Assembly: GCF_048569485.1 (NCBI RefSeq)
Contig: NC_134354.1
Coordinates: forward strand, 512,936,280 to 513,000,279
DNA: 64,000 nucleotides
Reading direction: 5' to 3'
Origin: Anomaloglossus baeobatrachus
Lineage: Eukaryota; Chordata; Amphibia; Anura; Aromobatidae
Within the stretch, counting starts at the first letter, position 1. Every line of letters begins with the position of its first letter. Position numbers and translations under genes: made by a program. This document shows, piece after piece, positions 32,650-43,774 of this stretch. The notes under the pieces were generated by a model. The model had not been told where the DNA came from, searched no databases, and saw only the letters and a list, made by a program, of their open reading frames with translations.

Positions 32650-33560
32650 GTGTCTTTTTTTTTTTTTCTTCATTTGTCTAGCAGAGACTGGAAGCAGGTA
32701 GGAGAGGCCAGTGGTGCCCGGACAGCCCGGAGCGGTTACTGCGGTGGGAAGCCTGGCTGCAGGTAGCGCAGGGAAGCTGCTTGGCTGCGAGTGCGCGATG
32801 GGCCCTGAATCGCTCTGGCTGGCTGCGGGGAGCGCTGAGCTGCGGCGGCGTTACTCACCAAACCGGGAGGCTTGGTCCGTGGGGCTGGAGGGGCGGGAGG
32901 ATGACATCCCCCAGAGGTCTCGGCGCCGGGAAGTGACATTAGGCGCCAGGAAGGAGGGGGGCGGCGCCTGCACGGGGAAGCAGGAGAGCCGGATTGTGGG
33001 CTCGCGCAACAGGGGAGGCGGGCCAAGTTTGAAAAGCCCGCGTGCGCGGGCAGAAGGGATCCTGGCTGGGGGCGTGGCCTGGAGGGCGCGCAAACGCTTA
33101 GCGGTGAGAGGCCGGGACGCTGAAGGGGGCGTGGCGCAGCTGAGGAAGGAGGCCGCAATGGAGCCGGGGGCTGGTAGGCCGCCGGAGGGGACGCCTATTA
33201 GTGAACGCCACAGCAGGGGATAAGCCCGGGGGAGGGGGGGAGGGGGCTGCTGATCGAGGGAGCGCAGGGAGGCCACACTACAAGGGGAGCAAGCTACAGA
33301 CAGAGATGGCTATAGGGGAAAAATCAGGACCCCCTGACCCAGGTGGTGAAGGGGCTGTGAGTGGATATATAAAGACGGGATCCCTCCCCCCATGGCCCGG
33401 AACGGGGGAGAAGGAGGGGAGCGTACTTATCTTGAAGGTCCCGGCTTGTCCTGAGGTGATCCTGGAATCATCCTAGAAGGTGAAGACATCTCGACAGTCG
33501 TCTCGGGCATCGTCAAAGGGAGACCGGAGGGGTACCTCTCCATCCCAGGTACGGTCTTCG
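32650..33560. other. GC-rich block of F
   Basis: CpG-rich sequence with several overlapping low-complexity frames but no recognisable domain or splice structure. By position it corresponds to the leader/5' region of a DIRS element. No host gene is supported. Confidence 0.5.
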
Positions 33561-34058
33561 TCCTCCTACCCCACAATCAGGCTCGGGAGCGAGAGAGTTT
33601 TTGGGGAGGGGGGCAGGACCCTCCGCCTTTATCAACGACGTCGCACTTTTCCTCACTGCGGATGCACCTCGAACACTCTTCTGTGTTGGAGGGGCCGGGT
33701 ACACTGCCAGACAGACACGGAAGACAACAGTAGTGGCGGACGGACCCCACTTCTGTGCGACTGGTCTCTATGTGGGAGAGCAGGGTGAGCGATTACACCC
33801 TGTCGCCCGACGAGCTGTGTCTGAAAAACAAAGGGAAAACATTAATAAAACACAACAATACAAACCTGAGGGGCTGAGAGCAGCCCCTGCGTGTCCAACC
33901 TCCTCGGACACTAAGCAAAAACTGATCTCCTCAGCTCCGGTCAGTGGGTGTATACTACGTGGGAGGAGCAAACTTTTTTATTTGCATAGTGTCAGCCTCC
34001 AAGTGCCAGCAGCATACACCCATGGTTTCCTGTGTCCCCCAATGAAGCGATAGAGAAA

Positions 34059-35129
34059 TAAAGATATTTTAGAATTAAAAAAGTAAACATATTGGGTATT
34101 ACCATATTAGTAAACGTTTGATGTATCAAGATATAAAAACATATACCTAAATATGGAAGGTGCTGTAAAGAAACAAACAAATTAAAAACTGAATTTCTGT
34201 CTTTCAATCACTAATACCTGTGCAAAACAATTCAATAAAAAGTGATCAAAACATTAATTAACCCCAAATATTGTTGGTAAAAATGTCAGAGTGCCCTGCA
34301 AAAAACCTAACACTTGAACAACTAAATTGATGGAAAAATAAAAAGTTACGAGTCTCAGAAAATGGAGACACAAACATGGAACTTATTTTTAAAAATTTCA
34401 GAAATGTTATCACCGCTAAAAGTTTGATATACTCATAGTGACCCAGAGAATCATGTTGCTAGGTCATTTTTACCTGAATGTTATGAATAAATAAAACCCC
34501 TCAAACAATGGCAAATTTGCAGTTATTTTGCGATTTTTACAACACCTAGTATTTTCCTGCATTTTTTCCCACTTTACATGGTACAATAAATGGGGTCATT
34601 AAACATGACAACTTCCCCCACAACAAACAAGCCCCAATATGGCTAGGTTTTTGGAAAAGTTTAAACATTATGGCTTTTCGAAAAGAATAAATCACACAAA
34701 GGAGTATTGATTGAGACAAGAAGGAGTTAAATTGCGGACTAGATCCGCCGCAGAGCTGTCCTGATGACAGCGGAGTACGTTATTTTTCTCCTTTCAAAAA
34801 CCAGTGTTTTGATCACTTGGATGTCTGGGAAGATAATTAAAGGGATTGTCCAGTCTCAGAAGAAGACTGCAGTCCCTCTATTACTGGCAGTCACCTGCTG
34901 ACTAAACTTCCCCAGATTCCCTCAATAAAAAAGAATAGAGAGAAGCAGAAGAGTCTATTCGACACGTGACCATCCACCGGCACAGACAATAAATGAGAAT
35001 CGTAATCGCTCCCTTCCATAATTCGCCAATCTGAAGTCATACAGAGTGCCTGCAGGCTTTTCGTCGGAGACCATTTAACCCTTTAGTCACCCTGTATCAT
35101 ATTTGTGGACCACACACAGACAAACGAAC
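34059..35129. other. OFD1 intron 10 remainder; no gene seen
   Basis: AT-rich intronic sequence. A piece near 34845-34930 (AAAGGGATTGTCCAGTCTCA) resembles the ends of frog interspersed repeats. Nothing else recognised. Confidence 0.6.
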
Positions 35130-35249
35130 CGTAAAACTTCATCTTTTATCTTCTTTTCATAAGTGTCTTCAATATTCTTCACGTCCAGCTCTCGCCTCTT
35201 GAGCAACTCACTCACACTCCTGTTCTTCTCTTCTTGTAACTTTTGAGCT
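35130..35249 (-). CDS. OFD1: OFD1 exon 10 (coiled coil)
   Basis: A 120-nt exon. It completes the Leu codon and encodes AQKLQEEKNRSVSELLKRRE then LDVKNIEDTYEKKIKDEVL, plus two bases of Arg. Human has [20 protein letters not shown] then QNIKSFEETYDRKLKNELL. The acceptor is TTTCCCTTTAG|AGC and the donor TTACG|GTTCGT. The next exon is 25 kb away because intron 10 contains the nested F/E1/E2/B block. Confidence 0.95.
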
Positions 35250-35987
35250 CTAAAGGGAAATTGCAGCGATCTATCATAAGGGTTTAGCTGATACACATTA
35301 ATACTATATTAATGGATGATGGTAAAACTCTTTAAAATGCATAGTTCTTACAACTATCCTACACTTTCATCTTCTGTTGTTTTAGCTTTATCAAACCTTC
35401 CTAGTTACTAATAGCAACTTAAAGGGGTTTTCCACTCAAAACAAGGTAACCCCTATATACAAAACAGTGATATTCCTTACCATGTGTCATCACATAAATG
35501 TCTACACCTTTTCAAGATTGAGACAGATTTTTCCAGTATCATCTCTTGCAGACTTTGTAAGGGGAAGTCCCTTTCCTATATTGTGGGGTAAACTGCCTTT
35601 CTCCATGCAAGACTGGTGTTTTATACAATACAGAGTTGTTTGCCTTTTAATTAATTTGACTCCTGTTTGGCCTGTCCATGCACCAAACTCAGTCATGGCC
35701 TGGAGAACATTTCTGTTATAATTTGCACCACTTTTTCTCATAAATCATAGAGAAACTATCAGGCTGTGCTAAGCTGTGCCCATACATCCCAGCTGCACCC
35801 ATTTCTTTGAAAAGTGTATAAGCCGGTGTAAAAATGCCAAAAGTAGCTACATTTTTGTGCAACTTCGGGGGCAAAAAAAAAAAAAAGAACCGACTGATAA
35901 AATGTACCCAATGTGTATTAAAATCATATGTGAAATGTACATGAAATTAGGGTAAGAAAAGATATAAAAAAAATGACCAACACATAC
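35250..35987. other. OFD1 intron 9; repeat remnants
   Basis: Begins with unique intron sequence, then a repeat-like stretch starting AAAGGGGTTTTCCACTCAAA at about 35422 that continues to about 35745. Open frames over it show no domain I recognise. Confidence 0.5.
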
Positions 35988-36094
35988 AGGTCAAAAGTTT
36001 CAATGCGTTGCCGAAGGTCCATCTCCCGCCTCCGCACTGCCTCAATCTCTGTGAGCAGCGTCTGTCTCTGGGCATATACATCCTTGGATTCAAT
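35988..36094 (-). CDS. OFD1: OFD1 exon 9 (coiled coil)
   Basis: A 107-nt exon. It encodes IESKDVYAQRQTLLTEIEAV then RRREMDLRQRIETFD and the first two bases of a Leu codon. Human [20 protein letters not shown] then RGREAELKQRVEAFEL is clearly homologous. The acceptor is CTTTCCAG|ATT and the donor GACCT|GTATGTG. The intron to exon 10 is only about 740 bp. Confidence 0.95.
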
Positions 36095-36328
36095 CTGGAA
36101 AGAGAGAAGACGATCCATCTGAACACTGCATTCAATACCTGCCAACTGGATGCACAAGACTTCTTAATGTTACTTTTCTTAAAGGATTACGTTACAAACA
36201 AAATGTGGTACGTCCAGACATGAACAAGATAAAACATATCTAAAGACTAAAGAATAATAAAAGATGTAAAAGACAATCACAGATTTTCGTTGTCTGATCA
36301 GAATATCAGACCTTTAGCTTGGCATTAC

Positions 36329-36502
36329 CTCCTGTTGTCTCTGAAGTCTCTCCACAGCATTCTTCTCTCGGGACACTAAGCCATCATATTTCAATTGGTA
36401 AGTCTTTTCCAATTCTCTCCGTAAATCAGAAATCTCCTTCTGGGCCTTTTCGCTTTCTTCTAGCTTAATTTTTGCAAGTTCCACTTCTTTAAAATGTTTG
36501 AA
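36329..36502 (-). CDS. OFD1: OFD1 exon 8 (coiled coil)
   Basis: A 174-nt, 58-codon exon beginning FKHFKEVELAKIKLEESEKA and ending SREKNAVERLQRQQE. Human has FKDTEIAKIKME and REKSTLERIHKHQE at these positions. It is rich in Glu, Lys and Leu with heptad character, as expected for the OFD1 coiled coil. The acceptor is TTTATCCCAAG|TTC and the donor CAGGAG|GTAATG. Phase 0 at both ends. Confidence 0.95.
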
Positions 36503-36599
36503 CTTGGGATAAATTAGAAATCTGTATTAATAAATGGAATGTGACGTTTGTTGAAACTTCTGTCCTGTTACATAACCTGATTATACATAAAGTGACCTT

Positions 36600-37230
36600 C
36601 TTTTTGAGCACCTAAAAACGGAATCGATATTTGCCATATATATCACCTTTTGCCCTGTTTGCCTTCTGCTGCCTCCTCTCCTGAGCCCGGCCTTCTATAT
36701 TCATGCATTCATGATGGCGGCCAAAATTGGCATGGGGCCTGAAGTGTGGAGCCAAACCACAATTACACTCCCTTTCCTGGCTGCGGGGGTGTGAATCAGA
36801 CTTACCACTATGCCCCCCACCCCCGGATGCAGAAAGCCTGGGTGGAAAATGAAGGGCACCAGGTAGAGTAACAAGATAGGTGATACCTTGCAGTTCAACT
36901 GCTGGGACATCCACTGATGGAGAAGAGAGAATATTTATTCCCCATATAAAGGAGCGGCAGTGCCCAAGCTCAGCTTCTCCAGAAGCCCCATAAAGAATGA
37001 TTGGAGCGGCGGTCGGGCATCCAACCTGCCATTCATTTTGTAATGGGGATGAAAATTCCCTAATCGGCCTTTTATTGATGTACTGGTCCTGAGGAAGAGG
37101 TCTTTGACCTTGAAACGCGTAGACCGATGAAATAAAAATATTATCCTTCAGCAACGCTTCTACAGTTTCATATGTGGCTGATGCGCGGCTTTAACCCCTT
37201 CTATATATCTCTTGAATGCTAATCTGCTGA
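36600..37230. repeat. Interspersed repeat with GAAACGCGT motif
   Basis: Contains CCTGAGGAAGAGGTCTTTGA and CTTGAAACGCGTAGACCGAT followed by an A-rich segment, a combination that recurs in amphibian repeats. Open frames show no known domain. Boundaries approximate. Confidence 0.45.
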
Positions 37231-37287
37231 TTGGTGCAGTACCCGAGGTGGAACACCAATGGATTACCGTATTTTTCGGACCATAAG

Positions 37288-38346
37288 TGTTACGAGGGGG
37301 ACCCGGGGAAGCGTGCCAAGATGGGAAATGGACAGCTTCCGCCGGTCAAGGTCCACTGTGCGGTGTAAGGGACCGCTGCTATGGTCAGGAAAGAGTGAGC
37401 GGGTTGCTGCTAGTGATCGTCTGGAACGTCACAGACGATCTATGTACACCGGTCCGCCCTAACCCGTGAGGGTTGTATGGCTCGGGGCTTCTCGTACGGT
37501 GTACCTGTTGCACGGGGACGCACAGAGGTGCCTACACACGTGTGCCAGCGGGAGTCACAGGAATATGGCACAGGGGTAGCACAGAGGTGCCCACGCACGT
37601 GTGCTTCAGAAACCAAGTGAGTCCGACAGACTCGAGGAGCTCACCTGGGACAGGAACACAGCCTGCTAAACGGGATACTGCCGGAGCAGCAAGGCAGGGG
37701 CAAGACCTGCAAACTAGGTGCTGCCTGAGCAGCAAGGGCAAAGCCCACAAAAGACAATAATGCCTAAGCAGTGGCGTGGCAGCACGCTGCCAGACATCCA
37801 AACATAGAAGGACGGTCGCGCGCCGCCATGATGGCAGGGGGAGCTTTTAAGGAGGTGTAGCTCCACCCAAGGGCGGGCGTGACCCAATCAGGATTCGTGA
37901 CGTCCTGGCCCAGCCAGTCAGGATTCAGCACATCACCAGCCTCGTCATCGGGCCGTGTGATATCAGTGAGCGAATCAGAAGACGTCACGTGGAGCACATG
38001 CTCATCTTCCTGCCTCTGGGTCATAAAGGCGGGATCCCCGGTTTCACAATGTGTAGAGACATGGGAAGTCTTGCTGCTTCCCTGAGCATCTATTCTTTGC
38101 ACACTGCGCAACCTCCCAGAGCCTCCGTGATGCTGAGCAGGAGAGCTCGTGGCAGGCAAGGGATGGGAGACCGCTCCATTCCCTGCAAGGGGAGAACCAC
38201 TAGGTGTCACCCTTCTGCTGTGTCTCTGAGAAGGCAACTCCTGCAGTCTCCCAGACCTTTGGCGCTGCTGAGCAGGAGGGCTCGTGGCAGACAAGGAATG
38301 GGGGACCACCTCATTCCTTGCAATAAGAGAGCCACGACGTGTAACA
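37288..38346. mobile_element. Probable solo LTR, 1.06 kb
   Basis: Starts TGTTACGAGG and ends CGTGTAACA (TG...CA), flanked by the 6-bp duplication CATAAG (37282-37287 and 38347-38352) that restores the host element's end sequence when the insert is ignored. No coding sequence. Inside are two copies of a 130-bp block (38105 and 38240 areas). Family undetermined (ERV or Gypsy). Confidence 0.6.
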
Positions 38347-38751
38347 CATAAGACGCACTTTTTTCCCCCAAATGTTGGGGGAAAGTTGGGGGTGCGTCTT
38401 ATGGTCTGACTATAGGGCTGCGGCCGGGAACGTGGGTGCTGCGGTGGAGCGGGTCATCGGGGGCACGAGCAGGCAGCAGCAGCGCCTGCCGTGACCACGT
38501 GGGCCCGCTCATTACATATGCACGCCCATCCTCCCGCCCATCTCTCAGCGCTGAAGCCGGCACTGACAGGTGGGCGGGAGGATGAGCTGGGACGCGCGCA
38601 TAGTAAAGAGCCGGTCCGCATGATCACCCCTGGCAATTACAGCCTGGAGTGATCATGTGCGGCTGTATTCACTGCTCCCTGCGCGTCATCATCAGCGTGG
38701 GGTGCAGTGAATCAGTACACTCACTCGTCCCCGTGTGTGGAGCCGTCCCCC

Positions 38752-38870
38752 TGCAGCACGCAATGTCTTCCTGTCTGTGCAGGTCAGCTGATCTGTGCTG
38801 ATCAGCTGATCGGCACAGACAGGAAGACATCGCGTGCTGCAGGGGAAGTGGAACGGCTCCACACACACAG
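38752..38870. repeat. Long palindrome
   Basis: GCAGCACGCAATGTCTTCCT and its inverse (AGGAAGACATCGCGTGCTGC) form arms around a short AGCTGATC-rich centre. Flanking GTGTGTGGAGCCGT is also mirrored. Part of the TA-flanked element. Confidence 0.8.
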
Positions 38871-39296
38871 GTCATTGCCGCTGAGAGGAAGATGATCGGT
38901 GCTGGAGGGAGTGAGGAAAAAGAGAATTTTGTTTACTTACCGTAAATTCTTTTTCTTATAGTTCCGTATTGGGAGACCCAGACCATGGGTGTTTAGCTTC
39001 TGCCTCCGGAGGACACACAAAGTACTACACTTAAAAGTGTAGCTCCTCCCTCTGAGCTTATACACCCCCTGGTGAGCCAGTCCCAGCCAGTTTAGTGCAA
39101 AAGCTGAAGGAGAATAGCCACCCACAAGTAGAACAGAGCAAGAGCCGGAACAACCGGAGACTCTGTCCACGACAACAGCCGGTGATAACACGCGGAACAA
39201 GAAATTGCCAACAGGCAACAGGGAGGGTGCTGGGTCTCCCAATACGGAACTATAAGAAAAAGAATTTACGGTAAGTAAACAAAATTCTCTTTTTCT

Positions 39297-42217
39297 TTAT
39301 CGTTCCTTTGGGAGACCCAGACCATGGGACGTTCCAAAGCAGTCCCTGGGTGGGAAATAAACAGAAAAACTAAGAAGTAGGCAGAACCTAACTCCACAAG
39401 TGGGCGACAGCCGCCTGAAGGATGCGTCTGCCCAAGCTGCCGAAGCATGAGCATGCACTTGGTAGTGCTTCGAGAAGGTATGCAGGCTAGTCCAAGTGGC
39501 AGCCTGACAGACTTGTTGAGCCGTAGCCTGGTGCCTAAAAGCCCAAGAGGCACCGACAGCTCTGGTCGAGTGTGCTTTGATCCCCGGCGGGGGAGGCACC
39601 TGAGTACTCTGGTAGGCGTCCGAAATGGTCGATCTAATCCAACGGGCTAAGGTCGGCTTAGAAGCAGGGAGGCCCTTGCGCCGACCTGTGGTTAGCACAA
39701 AAAGAGAGGTGCACCTCCTGAGCGCAGTGGTGCGAGATACATAGATCCGGAGAGCACGCACCAGATCTAGAGTATGCAGCGCTTTTTCAAAGCGATGAAC
39801 AGGGGCCGGACAGAAGGAAGGTAAGGTAATGTCCTGGTTAAGGTGGAAGGGAGAGACCACCTTAGGAAGAAAGTCCGGAGTCGGAAGGAGAACCACCTTG
39901 TCTTGATGAAAAGCTAAAAAATGTGACTCCGAGGAGAGCGCAGCCAAATCAGAGACTCTCCTGAGAGAAGTTATGGCAACTAGAAAGGCCACTTTCTGAG
40001 AAAGACGATACAAAGAAACCTCCCTAAGAGGCTCAAAAGGGGGTTTCTGCAATTCCGTGAGGACCAAGTTAAGGTCCCAGGGATCCAAGGGCCGCCAATA
40101 AGGCGGAATGATGTGAGACGCACCTTGCATGAAGGTGCGGACCTGAGCCAGCCGAGCGAGATGCTGCTGGAACAGTACTGACAGAGCTGAGACTTGTCCC
40201 TTGAGAGAGTTGAGGGACAGTCCTAGCTGCAGACCGGACTGTAGAAAAGACAGAAGGGTCGGCAAAGAGAATGGCCAAGGAGGATGGCCGGTAGAGCGAC
40301 ACCAGGACAGGAAAATTTTCCAAGTCCTGTGATAGATCTTAGCGGAGGAAGACTTACGGGCCCGAGTCATAGTGGAGATGACTTCAGGAGGAATACCAGA
40401 AGCCGTCAAAATCCAGGACTCAAGAGACACGCCGTCAATTTGAGGGCCGCAGAATTCGGGCGGAAAAACGGACCTTGCGAGAGTAGGTCTGGACGGTCCG
40501 GGAGATGCCACGGCATCTCTACGGACAGTTGGAGCAGGTCCGGATACCAAGCTCGCCTGGGCCAGTCCGGTGCAATGAGGATGACTCGACGGCCCTCCAT
40601 TCTGATCTTGCGCAGGACTCTGGGCAAGAGAGCTAGAGGGAGAAACACGTAGGACAGACGAAACTGGGACCAGTCTTGAACCAGAGCGTCCGCGGCGAAG
40701 GCCTGAGGATCGTGGGAGCGAGCCACGTAAACAGGAACTTTGTTGTTGTGACGGGATGCCATTAGGTCCACGTCCGGAGTGCCCCATTTGCGGCAGATTG
40801 ACTGAAACACTGCCGGGTGCAGGGACCACTCGCCACCGTCCACGCTTTGACGGCTGAGATAATCTGCCTCCCAGTTTTCCATGCCTGGGATGTGGACTGC
40901 GGATATGGTGGACTTGGAGTCCTCCGCCCATTGAAGGATGCGTTGTACCTCCATCATTGCCAGGCGGCTGCGTGTCCCGCCTTGGTGATTGATGTAGGCA
41001 ACCGCTGTCGCGTTGCCTGACTGGACTCGAATGTGCCTGCCCGCCAACAGGTGGTGAAAAGCTAGGAGAGCTAGAAGCACGGCTCTGGTTTCCAGCACAT
41101 TCATTGAAAGGGCTGACTCGGACGGAGTCCAAGTGCCCTGCGCTCTGTGGTGGAGACATACCGCTCCCCAGCCGGATAGACTGGCATCCGTGGTGAGAAT
41201 CACCCATGACAGGGCCAGGAAGGAGCGCCCTTGGGACAGGGAGAAGGGCCGAAGCCACCACTGAAGAGAGCTCCTGGTCCGTGGCGACAGAGCCACTAAC
41301 CTGTGTAAGGAGGAAGGCCGCTTGTCCCAACAGCGGAGAATGTCCAGCTGCAGGGGGCGCAGATGGAACTGGGCAAAGGGAACAGCCTCCATGGACGCCA
41401 CCATTTGACCCACACCTGCATCAGACGCCTGAGGGTATAACGGCGGGGCCTCAGCAGAGAGTGCACCGCTAGCTGGAGAGACTGCTGTTTGATTAAGGGC
41501 AACTTCACAAGTGCCGGCAAAGTCTCGAACTGCATCCCTAGGTACGTGAGACTCTGGGTCGGAGTCAGAGTGGATTTGGGAAGATTGACAAGCCACCCGA
41601 ATTGGGCTAGAGTGGCGAGAGTGAGCGAGACACTCCGCTGACAGTCTGCGCTGGATGGAGCCTTGACTAGAAGGTCGTCCAGGTAAGGGAGCACTTCCAA
41701 CCCCTGGAGGTGCAGAACCGCAATCACTGCTGCCATGACCTTGGTGAATACCCGAGGGGCCGTGGCTAACCCGAAGGGGAGAGCCACGAATTGGAAATGA
41801 TCCTCTCCTATTGCAAAGCGTAGCCAACGCTGGTGTGAAACTGCAATTGGCACATGTAGATAGGCATCTCTGATGTCGATGGACGCCAGGAAATCCCCTT
41901 GGGTCATTGAGGCAATGACTGATCGCAGAGACTCCATGCGAAAATGCCGCACCCGAACATGCTTGTTGAGAAGCTTGAGATCCAGGATGGGCCGGAAGGT
42001 ACCGTCCTTTTTGGGAACTAGGAAGAGGTTTGAGTAAAAACCTCTGAACCGTTCCCGAGCGGGAACTGGTACAGTTACTCCGTTTGCCTGCAAGGATGCC
42101 ACGGCCTGTGAGAAGGCGGCGGCCTTGGAGCAGGGGGGAGTTGAGAGAAAAAATCTGTTTGGCGGGCTGGAAGAGAATTCTATCCTGTAGCCGTGAGATA
42201 TTATATCTCTCACCCAC
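39297..42217 (-). pseudogene. pol region (RT-RNase H and YR) of DIRS copy C
   Basis: RT (FLASIDIRDAYLHVPI, VALPFGLATAPRVFTK, YLDDLLV), RNase H (TTDASLSGWGAV, VHIPGMENWEADYLSR) and YR (IKAHSTRAVGASWAFRHQ, FSKHYQVHAH) motifs are all present in the usual DIRS order and overlap. About two breaks. Confidence 0.88.
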
Positions 42218-42301
42218 TGATCGGAGACTTGTTTTAACTAAGCGTCGCCAAAGTGGGAGAGCCTGCCACCGACTAAGGACGTTGCTGGAGCGGGCAGAGA
42301 G

Positions 42302-43774
42302 TCATGAGGAGGCTGCCTTAGTGGCAGAACCTCCTGCGGTCTTCTGCGGACGCAATTTTGGGCGCCAGTTGGATTTCTGATCCTTAGCTGAGTTAGCGGA
42401 CGAGGCGGAGGGCTTAGAGGATGACCAGTTGGAGGAACGAAAGGAATGAAACCTCGACTGATTCCTACCCTGGGCGGGTTTCCTGGTCTTGGTTTGTGGC
42501 ATGGAAGTACTCTTCCCGCCAGTAGCTTCCTTAATAATTTCATCCAGCTGTTCACCGAACAGCTGGGAACCAGCAAAAGGGAGCCCAGCAAGAAACTTCT
42601 TTGAAGAAGCATCTGCCTTCCACTCTCGAAGCCACAAGATCCTGCGGATAACGAGGGAATTAGCCGAAGCCACCGCAGTGCGGTGAGAAGCCTCTAGCAT
42701 GGCAGACATGGCATAAGATGAAAAAGCTGAAGCTTGAGAAGTTAAGGCAACCATCTCAGGCATAGATTCCTTGGTGAGGGAATGCATCTCCTCTAGAGAA
42801 GCAGAGATGGCTTTGAGAGCCCACACTGCTGCAAAAGTCGGGGAAAACGCGGTCCCCGCCGCTTCATACACAGATTTGGCCAGAAGGTCAATCTGACGGT
42901 CAGTGGAATCCTTAAGTGAGGTGCCGTCAGCCACCGACACAACGGTCCGGGCTGAGAGCCTAGACACCGGAGGGTCTACCTTTGGGGAGTGAGCCCACTC
43001 CTTGACCACCTCAGGTGGAAAGGGAAAACGGTCATCAGAACCACGCTTTGGAATGCGTTTGTCAGGACAGGCCCTGGGTTTGGTCACAGCGGTCTGAAAA
43101 CTGCAGTGGTTAAAGAACACACTCTTTACTCTCTTAGGCGAGGTAAACTGGTGCTTTTCTGCCAGAGAGGGTTGCTCCTCTGATACTGGCGGATTGAGAT
43201 CCAGTACAGAATTAATAGAAGCAATCAAGTCACTAAGATCTGAGTCACCCTCGGAAAGATCGATGGGGTACATGGAGTTAGCTTCCGAGCCCCCCATAAG
43301 GGCATCCTCCTCATCTTGCGAGTCAGCTCTTGAATCAGAGCCGCAGGATGAGGAGGGGGAGGAAACCCTGCGCCTTCTCTTAGGAGGACGGGGTCTGGGA
43401 CCTGATGATGAATCCTCTGTGAGCTCCGATGGACGGAGGTCAGAGGATAGGGCTCCTAAAGGACCCTTAGCAAGAGCATTAGAGGGACCCTGTGAGGAGG
43501 GCTGATGCATATTCATCAAAGTCCTGGACAAAAGTCCCATGGACTCAGCAAATGACTGGGATATAGACCTAGAGAAGGACTCTACCCAGGCCGGGGGTTC
43601 AGCCACAGGTGCAGAGGCAGCCGGAGAGACCACTGGGGGTGAGACTCCAGGCTGTGGCACCGCCAAGTTAGAGCAGACATCACAATGTGGATAGGTGCTC
43701 GGCTCAGGCAGCAGGAGCTTACATGCAGCGCATACAGTATAAAGCTTTGGAGCCTTGCTCCTCGTGTGAGACAT
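42302..43774 (-). CDS. gag of DIRS copy C
   Basis: An open frame of 490 codons starting MSHTRSKAPKLYTVCAACKL. The same layout as in copy A: CxxC...HCxxC knuckle, acidic Ser-rich middle (MYPIDLSEGDSDLSDLIASI), conserved central domain, basic tail. An acceptor-like TTCATTCTCTTGTAG ends 18 nt before the ATG. No break seen; the best-preserved alpha gag in the window. Confidence 0.88.
   Translation of the reverse strand: MSHTRSKAPKLYTVCAACKLLLPEPSTYPHCDVCSNLAVPQPGVSPPVVSPAASAPVAEPPAWVESFSRSISQSFAESMGLLSRTLMNMHQPSSQGPSNALAKGPLGALSSDLRPSELTEDSSSGPRPRPPKRRRRVSSPSSSCGSDSRADSQDEEDALMGGSEANSMYPIDLSEGDSDLSDLIASINSVLDLNPPVSEEQPSLAEKHQFTSPKRVKSVFFNHCSFQTAVTKPRACPDKRIPKRGSDDRFPFPPEVVKEWAHSPKVDPPVSRLSARTVVSVADGTSLKDSTDRQIDLLAKSVYEAAGTAFSPTFAAVWALKAISASLEEMHSLTKESMPEMVALTSQASAFSSYAMSAMLEASHRTAVASANSLVIRRILWLREWKADASSKKFLAGLPFAGSQLFGEQLDEIIKEATGGKSTSMPQTKTRKPAQGRNQSRFHSFRSSNWSSSKPSASSANSAKDQKSNWRPKLRPQKTAGGSATKAASS

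Larger units (their letters stand above)
22441..34058 (-). mobile_element. DIRS-like element F without recognisable pol (hosts B)
   Basis: About 5.8 kb after removing copy B. The left end TAGATTTTGGGTACTCACC and the right end (CAATGAAGCGATAGAGAAA) flank inverted repeats with GGGGGACACAGGAAACCATG and a GTGTATGCTGCTGGCA stem. A DIRS-style ICR lies at 22688-22787 and joins complements of both ends, placing the 3' end at left. The interior (22790-25530, 31341-33900) shows no RT, RNase H or YR motif. It holds degenerate tandem repeats and a GC-rich block. Probably a non-autonomous or strongly decayed DIRS element. Confidence 0.8.

Noticed and set aside
32711-33276. GC-rich block as a host CpG-island promoter or exon
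   Set aside because: It lies inside element F at the place of the leader and lacks recognisable coding or splice structure. The overlapping frames look like composition effects.
35502-35741. Open frame in OFD1 intron 9 as a possible exon
   Set aside because: The peptide does not match OFD1, exons 9 and 10 already join in phase, and the sequence looks repetitive.
36612-37154. 180-codon open frame in OFD1 intron 7
   Set aside because: It lies in an interspersed repeat containing the GAAACGCGT motif, with no domain and no match to OFD1.
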